Shown: in pieces, positions 48,601-54,025 of the stretch
Layout of the letters: each line of letters begins with the position of its first letter
How positions within the stretch are numbered: position 1 is the first letter of the stretch
Source: a virus
DNA length: 64,000 bases
IMG/VR virus record: IMGVR_UViG_3300042691_020932
Span: 1-64,000 of that record
Strand: one strand, 5' to 3'
Position numbers and translations under genes: made by a program
The notes under the pieces: model-generated
Told to the model about the DNA's origin: nothing
What the model saw: the letters and a program-made list of their open reading frames with translations, nothing else
Databases searched by the model: none

Positions 48601-48772
48601 CTATTTTTACATACTCATCAATATTATTGAGAATATCTAAAGCACCACTTTGATATTCCAGTGATGAATAATATGTAGATAAAAATTCTTCAACTAATGG
48701 AAATTCTTCCTTTACAAAATCTGGAAGTTGATTTTCAATAACTGAACTAATTTTAACTCGTGTGTTTCCCAT
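36686..48772 (-). CDS. Giant baseplate-region protein with YHYH motif (4028 aa), gp7 position
   Basis: One uninterrupted 12 kb frame, 19% of the window. It lies between gp6 and gp8, where T4 has the wedge protein gp7 (1032 residues); homology to gp7 is not visible to me, so the role is by position. The N-terminus (VIENQLPDFVKEEFPLVEEF, LSTYYSSLEYQSGA) is typical of cyanophage structural giants. A YHYH-like motif, IIGWAYDGNPIYGPYGHS, sits at about residues 1235-1253. Many copies of G-G-x-G-Y-x-x-x-P-x-V-x-I repeats and of a TGDSIFY/TGERVTYS type segment recur along the chain, so it looks built by repeat expansion. Probably a baseplate wedge arm or host-contacting part. Confidence 0.88.
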   Translation of the reverse strand: MGNTRVKISSVIENQLPDFVKEEFPLVEEFLSTYYSSLEYQSGALDILNNIDEYVKIDNLTKLTSSTKTTSSISLTDDTINVVSTGGFPNSYGLIQIDNEIITYTSKTNTSFNGCVRGFSGVTSYENPSRKDHLVFSTSQINEHLEGSTVTNLSILFLKEFFIKIKKQFAPGFEDRKLYSDLNQDIFIKQSKDFYSSKGTDQSFKILFKALYGDEIEVIKPRDYLLIPSNAQYRIVKDLVVEAIEGDPEKIVNRTLFQDKTDFFQKAFGSINNVERIIRGEKEYYVLSLDYNPNESNSNSGEFSIHPITKTITPVSIGSSVIDVDSTLGFPNSGTLIADLNNGTSISISYKSKSYTQFYECSGISQVIPQTQDIRIDSYAYAYSGIGTNNIVKVRVTGVLSDINLGSDTKLFSEGNNIKIKTLGKYSEDIVANNWMFNVATRYQIDSLVLIDTQNFTYQVKTFDANDFHIGDRISVFLTDGTKIESTIISISNPKSFNISGQGEIDTTKKDWVHRVLSKGKFQNFPEASVYTANVQNVYVDNLGNYLVTSSSIPNYFNSQLETKKRSVTFSGTFDYSENINVGQHNFLTGDSIFYKPKSTENSLNISEGIYFVKKVDSSTIKLSRSRENLYKNIYISLTGTVTDNEIVMSDQANKYLQSQKLVKKLKKPQEVSEVNETKTGTIGILANGVEILNYKSDDTVFYGPLEKINVLASGEDYDVITPPVLSISDSVGTGASAYCEVEGLFENIVVIDGGFDYLKPPTVSITGGSGSGAIAEVDLFPVEHTVSFNSTESIGLVNLANNTIGFTTYHKFRDAEGIIYKTKGQQSIGGLSTDSTYYTYVIDSNTITLHKTYEDALVGINTVDLTSYGVGIHNFSSQIIKKKVSSIKITNPGKGYRNRKISVFPSGISTSSNSVFAPNHNYKTGEIVVYSTTGQEIVGLSSGKSYYVTSIDENYFKLSRVGTALTVGIGSAVVGVTTTQDFYYKTKQFVNFKTKGSGIHNFNYEPITVKLDGIIGVSSRTNQNFNAIVQPIVRGEIKSVFIETGGFGYGSEDILNFNRQATFTLKTGKNAQLLPIVSGDKISQVIIIKGGSEYNSPPSLEIVGKGFGAILSPVISNGSISEIKVINGGQGFTTATTAINVIPSGSGAAFQSVPKTWKINLVQKNLTDNIISDDDGIIHPEIGSKYGLAYTHAYAPRYLRRILGRISNLNDTEIFTPDLRLDAGVELLSNTHSPIIGWAYDGNPIYGPYGHSTSSGGPIKLLKSGYTLSLKSERPSTSTYSAGFFVEDYEYTNSGDLDEFNGRFGVTPEYPKGTYAYFATIDTNNNEQSGSFRNYRKPVFPYLIGNKFKSIPIDYNFKLTSNQDEVDLNKTEFFRNTKPYKLQNNRSGYYFLTQPEKIKSQNSIVKKTSVGFIDSVGITSSGKNYKIGDRIIFNNQGTGGQEASFEVSQLKGKVVNQVSSSTTSILNVEFYPSNFGGNTFIGFSYSPHNLSDFDIINVSGISTFGSGLNGSYRVGVRTDTLVLVSAADSITSTGIVTYFEVAGFLGYPYIRENDILEIETEKVKVLNIEPELKRIRVVRGYENTVGSSHSISSLLSQRSRKFEITSGVITSIYSRSLNQEIYFNPSDSVGLGTINGIGIGHTLVFSNPGFGRTTLFIPTKSIFLPDHNLLTGDSLIYSNNGGTSISVSTDGQSSFELLNNQIVYAAVTKNNLIGIATNPIGIGSAGNFVGINTEIFTNTLFFTGIGTGVVHSFKTDYKDIIVGKVDKNLVTVSTASSHGLQVNDRVTMLTLSQLSVNYAIKYNGYHRRMVVNPKDFLTSDVDTIKDTITIVSHGYKTGQKAIYTSNSPVGGLENNQIYFILVIDENKIKLTTTYHETTLSEPNYINLTSTGNGTLSLINPKIEVFRNQSVIFDLSDSSLSHLINSIPYPSFDFKLYTDQKLKNTIESSGVQNSFEIVKSGTVGITTDAKVTLSVSNTLPKVLYYGLEPINTNTNYAENNEIIRDFEDIIENNKIEIKDSVYSGSHLISGITSTTFSYNTKDKPERVSYLSSEAKLSYTTDSFFADGEIDNFKFISGGNQYKFLPKITSIASSEGKFALVVPKSSSVGKIVATEIEDIGFEYSADNTIRPTIKLPYIVRVDPLLSINRIGITSVGKNYNIAPDLILIDSTRNEVIDDVDLTFDLGDRVVTVIRDTAKLSDQQPIILPINNSNGIGINSITFNPATKDVIVSLASTYSNSEDFPFSVGDEVLIEGTSVGIGTTLRGYNSSSYGYSLFSLTSANVNIGGYPYVTYNLSEYLNGNENPGVFVNQNLSAKIVPKKFFPIFEADLLYNNFFNKEEVKSKNSIGIVDEWDSISKSLKIFSDETFIVGETIRGSSSNTHAIILSVEKYEADYSVSSNSIVKKGFQTQSGFLNNDYQKIHDSDYYQFFSYSIKSKVEYNKWDEVVTSQNHTLGFKKFGDLVVESGIDSFTGISTTQDFGEIDVESFSPQVVGFNCVNDFDFVKEKTITIDSEILSNEIIFQNTEVSNYTQVLNNRVLIVDDISNQFNSEERSSRSVAVNSFKRNTNRSKKYIIDVFDRRFSSEKQISLVTILHDGNYAHINQYARVETVGDLGSFDVSFIGNEANLLFYPNQYKTNNFNINYISYDLENDASGISTIFLGNIVEIKTSNYTISENDTNATNIVSIASSYRASKILVQISSDNNTFYEYNEISVIHDGTDVVFLEYGSFNNNITSSSSGFGTYGAYLSGSTLNISFTPNVGFNTSCTVNSVVYSLANDSTSINSGYLNVSTNRLKSNYVSVGATAIPGENVICEYDKRDFNSSYYIISISDKVNNRHQMSEVVVASTNVDANILEFGKIYTDLNLGEVSAKITGDNVQLCFIPIQNTELEVRVFENILGVGITDPGASRIDLLSGSVETGNAIYNSTSSEVRREFDLLYKQLPIFQRTFDGNNPSIVNITDSTIRLPNHFFVTGERVTYSYEGELARPIGIAETSFAGIGVTDKLHSNLYVVKINDSTIKLASTAQNALKEVPQVLNITSVGIGSIHKLTSTNQNSKSLITIDNVIQSPIVSTAVTSTLAAPLLISDDVVRLSGITSIFGGDLLKIDDEIMKVRSVGYGQTNSILVDRSWMGTGISTHSQNSLVTKLFGSYNITNNKINFINPPYGPTPVPTSANNETDWTGITTHSTFSGRIFLRSGFKNTASEAYSTNYILDDISDSFNGIKTDFILKSNKNNLSGIVTSNGILLINQVAQSPQRLTIPKTIIGDYLLEESAGITTITFTGSTPTSSYDINSTNVPKGGIIVSVASTGGFGYQPLVAAGGTAIVSAAGTISSISIGNSGSGYRAGIQTFVNVGVYTSSTGTPNIQFIGTAAVSNGRIVSVAVTNPGIGYTRSNPPKVVFDNPLPYSNIPLVYSQSSSTGFGTGAKVDIVVGNGSSVINFDIKNFGYGYGQGEVLTVDIGGIVGIPTDNSLTFSEFSLEIDRTTSDTFSGLFFGDLQIFDPLDDLFDGIRTLFPLTYNESAVSIKSRLGSLIEVQATLLVFLNDILQVPNRSYIFDGGSTILFTEAPKYGDTCRIIFYQGTSSVDIANVTPQQKIKIGDFVRITNESPALSQNDRIITRINSVDSVNTNNYPGPGISQNQSLLRTINLYRQTDDLFIDNKLFTKDRIINEPIIQPTTNIIQSVSVGSTEIYVESVKTFFDSKKEYLVAQEPQNKILVASQDVIVSASVTAIISSAGIVSSILITDGGIGYDPINPPSITIQNPIGFGSEYAARATTNVSVAGTVSSINIDFVGSGYTTLSSPVVLVEPPTPKSEVIDNISYSGDFGAVVGYGKTMIGISKYKIFDFHIPNNSILRDEDIVGTAVTISQIEIGDYFVIQNSNVSLTTETYTNYRNDDSVIGVSTQYIDGIYQVSNIQTITSEIVGIGTTSVKRVVTKSDDDSSVGLSTIGFGSPAITFDSTSYTFDYFDTSSLIPYNTVYYGGNFTWGKISNLNRTSPNEFNSYGIGGISTSASVIRFNPLKYNDYN

Positions 48773-48775
48773 TTT

Positions 48776-50683
48776 TTACTTTCTTATAAGACTTCCGTTT
48801 GTGTAACTTGTAGTTGCCGTATAGAATGAAGCAGAACTGTCATAACCAGTTTCAATTTCATCCAACTTCATTTTTAAATCACTGCTATTAATATCTAGTT
48901 GCAAATAAAGATCCTGTTTTCCAATGACATCATTCGAAAGTGGTATTGCAGAAATTTCAATTATTGAATTTCCATTAGATTTTTTAACTGTTGAAGCTAT
49001 ATTGATAGGAGACAAATTAATTTCTCCCTTAACATAATCAATGACACCTACAGACTGTTTAACAATTATGGCATCACTGCCTGTTCTTGTTGCAAAAATA
49101 AAAAGAGTTCCTGTTTGCTTATCGGCGTTTGGTATATCTCCAAGATAAACGGTGTCTTGTATGCCGACAATATTAAATCCGGAAGATTTAATATTGTATC
49201 CACTGGCACTTTTTACATAAAAACTATTTCCATAGCAAATTTCGTATTCTGCTAACTGGTTTACCAAAACATTCAAATCCCTTCTTATATTGACTAATGT
49301 AATATTTGAAGTTATTGATTGATGACTATCATCAATAATTTTCTGAAATTTGCTATACTTAAATTTAGCTCCGTACTTATTAATCTCAGTGGAGTTTGCA
49401 TAAGTATTAATATTATTGTAGATGATAGATCTTATAGAATCTGCATCTGGAGCTAAGTTTCCATTATAGTTTGCAGTAACATCAACTTCAACGTATATGT
49501 ACTTCAGATCTATAAAGTCTACAACTATCCCAGCAACGCTATAATCTCTCAGTTTAACTTTTAGGTTTTCTTTTATAGTTTGTGGAATAAAAGTACCATT
49601 ATATGGTTTTACGCTAACGAAGATTCTCCCAAATTCGGGTGGATCTAGAGTTTCTCCTCCATAAACAGAAACTGATTGAGCTTCTGGATAAATTCTGGGT
49701 ATAATAACCTCATAGTCTGAGGCAGTAACTGCTCTGTTTTGGGTCGAATAAAATCTTGGAGCGTACTTTTTAATTGAATTGATTGATTCAATTTCTTGCC
49801 CGCCACTTGATGTAATATTAGTTGTCAGTAAAGAAATGCCAGAAGTTATTGATAACCCAGAATTATCTAATATTCTTCCATTAAAAACAAATGAATTAAC
49901 GCCATTTGCTGATTCTCCATTTGTCACCAAATAAGATGCCTCAATATAATTCAGAGAATCTAATTTTTCTCCAAATACACCATCTCCAAAAATAAGTTCA
50001 TATCTTTCATCTTCAACTTCTTGGAGGAAAAAAATCTTTGAAGATGATGTTATAGAAAATAAATTATTTGACTGTACGAACTTTCTTGATACTGAACTTG
50101 ATTGATTATCTCTTACCGTAACAGTAATAAGTGAACTATCAATATTTGGGTTTGATAGAATAAATCTTTGATTTGCAATTTCTGAAGAAACTGTAAAATT
50201 GTCGGTTACATAGTTTCCTTCATAAATGGCAATATCTTCAAACAATGCAATTCCATTTACAACAGGAACTGTCACATCACTTAAAATAGCAAAAGAATAT
50301 CCTTGATCTCCTATTGTTGGTGTCGTAGCCACTACACCTTTCTTTAATGTTAAAGTGAGGGGATTTGTTGCGAGATCTGTTGTGTCTACAAAGAATGAGA
50401 TATTTGCTCTAGATGCGGTTCTAGACTTAGGAATATAACCAATATTTCTTGCAAGAGAAACCACATTTTCTCTTAGGGTTGCACTATCAATAAAAACCTC
50501 ATTGCTAAGCATGTTAGCATTATATGAGGAAATATATGTGTTATACGCTAAGGTATCAATTAAAACTGATAGATTTGATCCTTCGAAGTCATAATCAGTA
50601 AAATTTGAATTCGATCTAAGGTACTCCTTAATCGAACTTTTTATTTGGTCGAAATCTAGATTTGTAAAATTAACTAATGGCAT
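48776..50683 (-). CDS. 6: gp6 baseplate wedge protein
   Basis: Wedge protein forming the inner baseplate ring. It has 635 residues (T4 660). The gp6/J-family features are visible: the N-terminal DFDQIKSSIKEYLRSNSNFTD, then NTYISSYNANMLSNEVFIDS and ASDYEVIIPRIYPEAQSVSV. The ATG shares its first base with the gp25 stop (TAATG-type junction). It ends three bases before the giant gene. Confidence 0.93.
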   Translation of the reverse strand: MPLVNFTNLDFDQIKSSIKEYLRSNSNFTDYDFEGSNLSVLIDTLAYNTYISSYNANMLSNEVFIDSATLRENVVSLARNIGYIPKSRTASRANISFFVDTTDLATNPLTLTLKKGVVATTPTIGDQGYSFAILSDVTVPVVNGIALFEDIAIYEGNYVTDNFTVSSEIANQRFILSNPNIDSSLITVTVRDNQSSSVSRKFVQSNNLFSITSSSKIFFLQEVEDERYELIFGDGVFGEKLDSLNYIEASYLVTNGESANGVNSFVFNGRILDNSGLSITSGISLLTTNITSSGGQEIESINSIKKYAPRFYSTQNRAVTASDYEVIIPRIYPEAQSVSVYGGETLDPPEFGRIFVSVKPYNGTFIPQTIKENLKVKLRDYSVAGIVVDFIDLKYIYVEVDVTANYNGNLAPDADSIRSIIYNNINTYANSTEINKYGAKFKYSKFQKIIDDSHQSITSNITLVNIRRDLNVLVNQLAEYEICYGNSFYVKSASGYNIKSSGFNIVGIQDTVYLGDIPNADKQTGTLFIFATRTGSDAIIVKQSVGVIDYVKGEINLSPINIASTVKKSNGNSIIEISAIPLSNDVIGKQDLYLQLDINSSDLKMKLDEIETGYDSSASFYTATTSYTNGSLIRK

Positions 50684-51084
50684 TATCGTGTTGGTTCTAA
50701 TGCGAACGAGAGTTGTTGTGCGGGAACATCGATCCCAACAATGTTATAAATGACAGTAACGTTAAACTCATTACTGTCATAATTTGGTACTACATTTACT
50801 TCAATTAAATCAACTCTTGGTTCATAGTTTACAATTGTAAATTCAATCTCATCTTTAATAGCAATTGCAGTATTATCATCTAAGTTTTCAAATAAAAATC
50901 TAGAAATCCTTGATCCAATATTTTCATTAAAAAATCTTTCTCCAGGAGAAGTAAATACAAGATTTCTAATTGAACGAGATATAGCCGTTTCATTTTTAAG
51001 TGCGATTAAGTCATAATTTAAAGGGCTGACCAAAAAGGACATACTTAAGTCTTTAAATCCTATGCTTGTCCTTTCTAAAGGCAT
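50683..51084 (-). CDS. 25: gp25 baseplate wedge protein (lysozyme-like fold)
   Basis: Small wedge core protein conserved in contractile machines. It has 133 residues (T4 132). The family core is clear: AISRSIRNLVFTSPGERFFN, then IGSRISRFLFENLDD and NYEPRVDLIEVNV. It is the first gene of the late baseplate operon, with a late promoter 23 bases upstream. Confidence 0.93.
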   Translation of the reverse strand: MPLERTSIGFKDLSMSFLVSPLNYDLIALKNETAISRSIRNLVFTSPGERFFNENIGSRISRFLFENLDDNTAIAIKDEIEFTIVNYEPRVDLIEVNVVPNYDSNEFNVTVIYNIVGIDVPAQQLSFALEPTR

Positions 51085-51106
51085 GAAATCGCACTTAAAT
51101 CTATCT

Positions 51107-51114
51107 TATTTATT
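51107..51114 (-). promoter_or_regulatory. Late promoter of gp25-gp6 (AATAAATA)
   Basis: Minus-strand AATAAATA 23 bases upstream of the gp25 ATG, overlapping the stop of the 83-residue gene. Confidence 0.72.
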
Positions 51115-51364
51115 AGGGTTTTACCTCATATAGGGGTTCCGTACCATAACCCCAGTCATCATAATCCTCATCATTTCTGATTTTAGAGTGAATTTCATTT
51201 TGATGAAAAAAATCGTGTTTTTTGGGAGTTATTTCATCATTTGCAATCTCACGAAGCATCTTTTGCTTCTGAATTTGTTGCTCCCAACCATATTCTGAAG
51301 ACAAATATTGGGTCCCCCACTGGTTTTTCATAAAATTTTGGTCTTTATCAACTTGTTTTGTCAT
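51113..51364 (-). CDS. Hypothetical protein (83 aa)
   Basis: An 83-residue hydrophilic protein with WGTQYLSSEYGWEQQIQK and an acidic, tyrosine-rich end (DEDYDDWGYGTEPLY). No family recognised. It overlaps the upstream 230-residue gene by 17 bases and precedes the late promoter of gp25. Confidence 0.7.
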   Translation of the reverse strand: MTKQVDKDQNFMKNQWGTQYLSSEYGWEQQIQKQKMLREIANDEITPKKHDFFHQNEIHSKIRNDEDYDDWGYGTEPLYEVKP

Positions 51365-52040
51365 TTTTTGCTCCTGATTCGTTAAAATCAGAACTTTTTA
51401 CGGGGTTGCTATCCCGAATTTTTGTAATTTCGTACATAAAATCGTCAGATGTTTCAATTTTTCTACGATTTTCGACAGAATATTCGGTTAAATCAATTTC
51501 ATACCCTGGATTTTTGGTAATTCTGTTCTTAGTCCATGCATCATCGTACCATAAAATCTTATTATTTGGGTATGCATAGAAATTTCCATTATCCATCTTA
51601 AAAAAGTGAGCACATTTATGCTCAGGAGTTTCACTAAAGTTAGTATTCAGTGTAGATTTTGATTCCCACGACCAATCAAGAGTAAAAAGATAAGTTCCTT
51701 CATTCTTTTCTCCGCGATAATTGATTAATTCGGCCCGTAAGTTAGCAAGTCTCGAACGAATTTGAATGTCAATATAGGGAGAAAAACAATCCCACCACAT
51801 ACACTCTTCTAATTCGGGTGCTGGTGCATTTGGTTTCCAACAAAATGCATGAATTGGTCTACGAGTCCAGTTGACTCCATTCTCTAGAAACGCCTCAAAG
51901 AGGGGTACATGCTTCTCTAAGGACGCTACGGAGTGTACGTCACATAAAGTTACCTCACCATGACCTTTTTTGTGATTGTAGAGGAACTCATTACGAATAT
52001 AACAGGTAATCGTTGGAAGATTATGATTTAGATATGCCAT
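51348..52040 (-). CDS. Conserved cyanophage hypothetical protein (230 aa)
   Basis: A 230-residue protein rich in Trp and Cys (WTRRPIHAFCWK, MWWDCFSPY, FTLDWSWES, HKCAHFFKMDNGNFYAYPNN). I recall related hypothetical proteins in other cyanophages but no function. The ATG at 52040 is preferred over an in-frame TTG four codons upstream. It begins only 10 bases after the T-run of a strong terminator, so its message depends on read-through or on an unseen promoter. Confidence 0.8.
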   Translation of the reverse strand: MAYLNHNLPTITCYIRNEFLYNHKKGHGEVTLCDVHSVASLEKHVPLFEAFLENGVNWTRRPIHAFCWKPNAPAPELEECMWWDCFSPYIDIQIRSRLANLRAELINYRGEKNEGTYLFTLDWSWESKSTLNTNFSETPEHKCAHFFKMDNGNFYAYPNNKILWYDDAWTKNRITKNPGYEIDLTEYSVENRRKIETSDDFMYEITKIRDSNPVKSSDFNESGAKNDKTS

Positions 52041-52050
52041 ATTATGATAC

Positions 52051-52076
52051 AAAAAAAGCAGGAGTAAATCCTGCTC
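52051..52076 (-). terminator. Rho-independent terminator after the small basic gene
   Basis: Perfect 7-bp stem (52057-52063 with 52069-52075), a 5-base loop and a run of seven T on the minus strand, 12 bases after the stop of the 47-residue gene. Confidence 0.9.
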
Positions 52077-52087
52077 TATCTATAATA

Positions 52088-52231
52088 TTAACCTCTACCT
52101 TGACCGCGATACCTTTTCTTACGCCCATTACGAGAGGTTGCACTGAGTAGTGTGCGAGCAGAACGTCCTTGACGAGTCTTCTTCGGTGCTCCGGGTTCGA
52201 ACACAGTCTTATTACTTCCACCTTTAGCCAT
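52088..52231 (-). CDS. Small basic conserved protein (47 aa)
   Basis: A 47-residue, Lys/Arg/Gly-rich protein (MAKGGSNKTVFEPGAPKKTR to KKRYRGQGRG) with a strong GGAGG ribosome site. Very similar small basic proteins occur in other cyanophages as far as I recall, function unknown; nucleic-acid binding is plausible from charge. It overlaps the upstream gene by eight bases and is followed by a terminator, so it ends the operon that begins with the glycosyltransferase-like gene. Confidence 0.7.
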   Translation of the reverse strand: MAKGGSNKTVFEPGAPKKTRQGRSARTLLSATSRNGRKKRYRGQGRG

Positions 52232-52379
52232 CGTTAATTTCCTCCAGTTCAATTAAATTAGGATCAACATCTTCATCCGAGTAAAAACGCTCAGCGAAGT
52301 CTTGAAGAACCTCACTACATTCTTCGGCAGTGAGGTTCATATAAATTTTACGTCCTTTATAAAGTACGTTATAACTCAT
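52224..52379 (-). CDS. Small acidic hypothetical protein (51 aa)
   Basis: A 51-residue frame, MSYNVLYKGRKIYMNLTAEE onward, with the helix ECSEVLQDFAERFY and an acidic end. It is coupled at both sides: its ATG overlaps the glycosyltransferase stop (TAATG) and its 3' end contains the ribosome site and start of the basic 47-residue gene. Function unknown. Confidence 0.7.
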   Translation of the reverse strand: MSYNVLYKGRKIYMNLTAEECSEVLQDFAERFYSDEDVDPNLIELEEINDG

Positions 52380-53146
52380 TAGATTACGCGAGTTTTTTCA
52401 TGTCCGACTCTAATACGAGGATCGCACCAGATTTCGAAGCCCTCTTCCTTTGCATCAAGACAGAATGAAACATCTTCTCCACACATATCTTGAACTGCTC
52501 CAGACTCAAAGACTTGCATCTTAGGCGCAAACCAAGGATATTCAAGTCTCTCAAAAACTCCATTCTTAATCATAACCCATCCAAAACCTGTATAATCTAC
52601 AGTGAATGGCTTACGACGCTTTGAAATTGATTCCACAGTTTCATGATTCATCACTCCACCATTCTTACGGAAATCATCCTCTTCTAACCAGTGTGCGACA
52701 GAAGTTGTGTGACCGTCCTCAGTTGCATACCAACCTGCAACGATCTCTTTTTCCTCACCCTCTTCATTGAGAGCAACATCACAGAGTTGCCAGAACTTTT
52801 CACTTGTAAAAACAATATCACTATCAATCCATAGTTGATAATCATATTGTAGTTTTCCATCCCAAGGAACCTGCTTTGGTCCCCTTAGAACATTTGCTCC
52901 GAGTACTTTACAACGTGCAAAGTTAACCATTGATGAGTAATCTTGCGAAATCTGAATACTCATTCCATTCTGTACTAGATCAAAACAAAGTTGTACGAAT
53001 GCTTTGAGAAAAATAAAAGAACATCCTCTACCAGGAAGACAGAAGACAATTGATTTACCTTTCATTCGTTCTTTAATTGCATCATAATCCCATTCTTGTT
53101 CTTTGGGTTTAGGTGCAGTAGCTTTAACAGTGAATCCTTTTGCCAT
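52379..53146 (-). CDS. Glycosyltransferase-like protein, GT-A fold (255 aa)
   Basis: The segment YDYQLWIDSDIVFTS holds a D-x-D pair (D108/D110) typical of the metal and nucleotide-sugar site of GT-A glycosyltransferases, preceded by an SIVFCLPGRGCSF-type N-terminus. The later VDYTGFGWVMIKNGVFE and GEDVSFCLDAKEEG segments fit the acceptor side and second acidic motif. Similar genes are common in T4-like cyanophages; substrate unknown (DNA base, virion protein or host surface sugar). It is driven by a TTGACA-17-TAAAAT promoter. Confidence 0.75.
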   Translation of the reverse strand: MAKGFTVKATAPKPKEQEWDYDAIKERMKGKSIVFCLPGRGCSFIFLKAFVQLCFDLVQNGMSIQISQDYSSMVNFARCKVLGANVLRGPKQVPWDGKLQYDYQLWIDSDIVFTSEKFWQLCDVALNEEGEEKEIVAGWYATEDGHTTSVAHWLEEDDFRKNGGVMNHETVESISKRRKPFTVDYTGFGWVMIKNGVFERLEYPWFAPKMQVFESGAVQDMCGEDVSFCLDAKEEGFEIWCDPRIRVGHEKTRVI

Positions 53147-53170
53147 AAGTTAAAATAACCTTCAACATCA

Positions 53171-53199
53171 ATTTTAACAGTCTATATATGCGTTGTCAA
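53171..53199 (-). promoter_or_regulatory. Host sigma70-type promoter for the glycosyltransferase-like operon
   Basis: On the minus strand TTGACA (53194-53199), a 17-base spacer and TAAAAT (53171-53176), 25 bases upstream of the ATG at 53146. Confidence 0.78.
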
Positions 53200-53204
53200 T
53201 TTTT

Positions 53205-53405
53205 CTAGTGTGATGAATTTAGAACCACTTCCTTATTCATAACTAACTCCTCATACTGCAAATCCTCCTTCTGAATATTCATATCAAGAAACTCAATCAT
53301 TCTGTGTAACATCTCCCATGTTTCAGAAAATTTATCCTCTGAAAGGCTGTGATATATGCACCTGTCCTTTGCGTATATGTGATATATCTTCTCTTCTTTT
53401 CTCAT
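53205..53405 (-). CDS. Small conserved cyanophage hypothetical protein (66 aa)
   Basis: A 66-residue protein (KIYHIYAKDRCIYHSLSEDK, then EDLQYEELVM). I recall the KIYHIYAK pattern from other cyanophages, without known function. It follows the small membrane protein gene and precedes the TTGACA promoter at 53.2 kb. Confidence 0.72.
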   Translation of the reverse strand: MRKEEKIYHIYAKDRCIYHSLSEDKFSETWEMLHRMIEFLDMNIQKEDLQYEELVMNKEVVLNSSH

Positions 53406-53427
53406 AAAAAATTTTTTCGGAATTTTT

Positions 53428-53592
53428 TTATCTAGTCATTGCATTATATATCATGACTATCAGTATTCCAAGGGGCACTCCAATAATTCGGAATACCTTC
53501 CCTGGATACCGTATTAACCATCCTGCAAAGACAACCTTCCAGAATCCCCAGTGGGGACCCCTATTCCAATATGGGGTTTTTGCTCTTCTCAT
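53428..53592 (-). CDS. Small membrane protein candidate (54 aa)
   Basis: A 54-residue frame starting MRRAKTPYWNRGPHWGFWKV, then two hydrophobic stretches (VVFAGWLIRY and IIGVPLGILIVMIY) with basic residues between them, suggesting one or two membrane segments. An in-frame stop precedes the next gene by 22 bases. No family recognised. Expression would come from the promoter at 53741-53769 after a leader of about 140 bases. Confidence 0.6.
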   Translation of the reverse strand: MRRAKTPYWNRGPHWGFWKVVFAGWLIRYPGKVFRIIGVPLGILIVMIYNAMTR

Positions 53593-53740
53593 ACCTTCCG
53601 GAAAATTTTTAAGAGATTGATATAACTTGGTCGATTTGTCACCTCTGTAGGTTAGGGTAGTTTGGGTTTTTTATAACCGCAACGCCGCCGCGACGATATA
53701 AACAATCGGCGCAAAACGCTGCCGATCACTGTTATCACCA
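53593..53740 (-). other. Untranslated leader, locally G+C rich
   Basis: About 148 bases between a host-type promoter and the small membrane gene. It has a G+C-rich core (about 53680-53730) with self-complementary CGGC/GCCG segments. Tiny frames of 24 and 32 codons are open but unconvincing. A structured 5' leader or small RNA is possible. Confidence 0.4.
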
Positions 53741-53769
53741 AGCATAACATAAGTGCCCCTCAGTGTCAA
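53741..53769 (-). promoter_or_regulatory. Host sigma70-type promoter (TTGACA-17-TATGCT)
   Basis: Minus-strand TTGACA (53764-53769), 17-base spacer and TATGCT (53741-53746). The -35 box lies in the loop of an inverted repeat (53753-53780). Confidence 0.6.
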
Positions 53770-53780
53770 CCAAGGGGCAC
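53753..53780. repeat. 8-bp inverted repeat around a promoter
   Basis: Perfect arms GTGCCCCT and AGGGGCAC separated by 12 bases that contain the -35 box. It lies 12 bases downstream of the 46-residue gene stop and could be a weak terminator or an operator. Confidence 0.5.
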
Positions 53781-53791
53781 ACAGTAGACTA

Positions 53792-53932
53792 TCAGAACTC
53801 GATCGTATTCAGTGTCCCCAGACTATCAGTATCCTCAGCAACATTGTCACTGGTGAGATAGTCAAGAATCGACAGAATCTCAGTGCCGTTATCACATTCA
53901 GCCAGCATCGAGATCATCACAGACTTAGACAT
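53792..53932 (-). CDS. Small paralogue A, MSKxV family (46 aa)
   Basis: A 46-residue protein (MSKSVMISMLAECDNGTEIL, then SILDYLTSDN). It is a paralogue of the next gene upstream (45 residues), sharing MSK-S/T-V, SMLA, a Gly-x-EILSILD core and an acidic middle. The ATG at 53932 is chosen because the paralogue starts at the same residue. Function unknown. Confidence 0.72.
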   Translation of the reverse strand: MSKSVMISMLAECDNGTEILSILDYLTSDNVAEDTDSLGTLNTIEF

Positions 53933-54025
53933 GTTGAGTGTTTGAGTGTTAGTTAGTGTGTGGTGAGTTGGGTATATTTTATGACCCCCCAATTCATAGG
54001 GTCACTGATGCTAACTGTACTGTAC

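Noticed and set aside
53640-53745. tRNA-like structure in the G+C-rich leader
   Set aside because: No T-loop GTTC-RA-C box or acceptor pairing could be found on either strand.
53655-53750. Tiny frames of 24 and 32 codons in the 53.7 kb leader
   Set aside because: They overlap the -10 box of a good promoter and lack independent support; a structured leader fits better.
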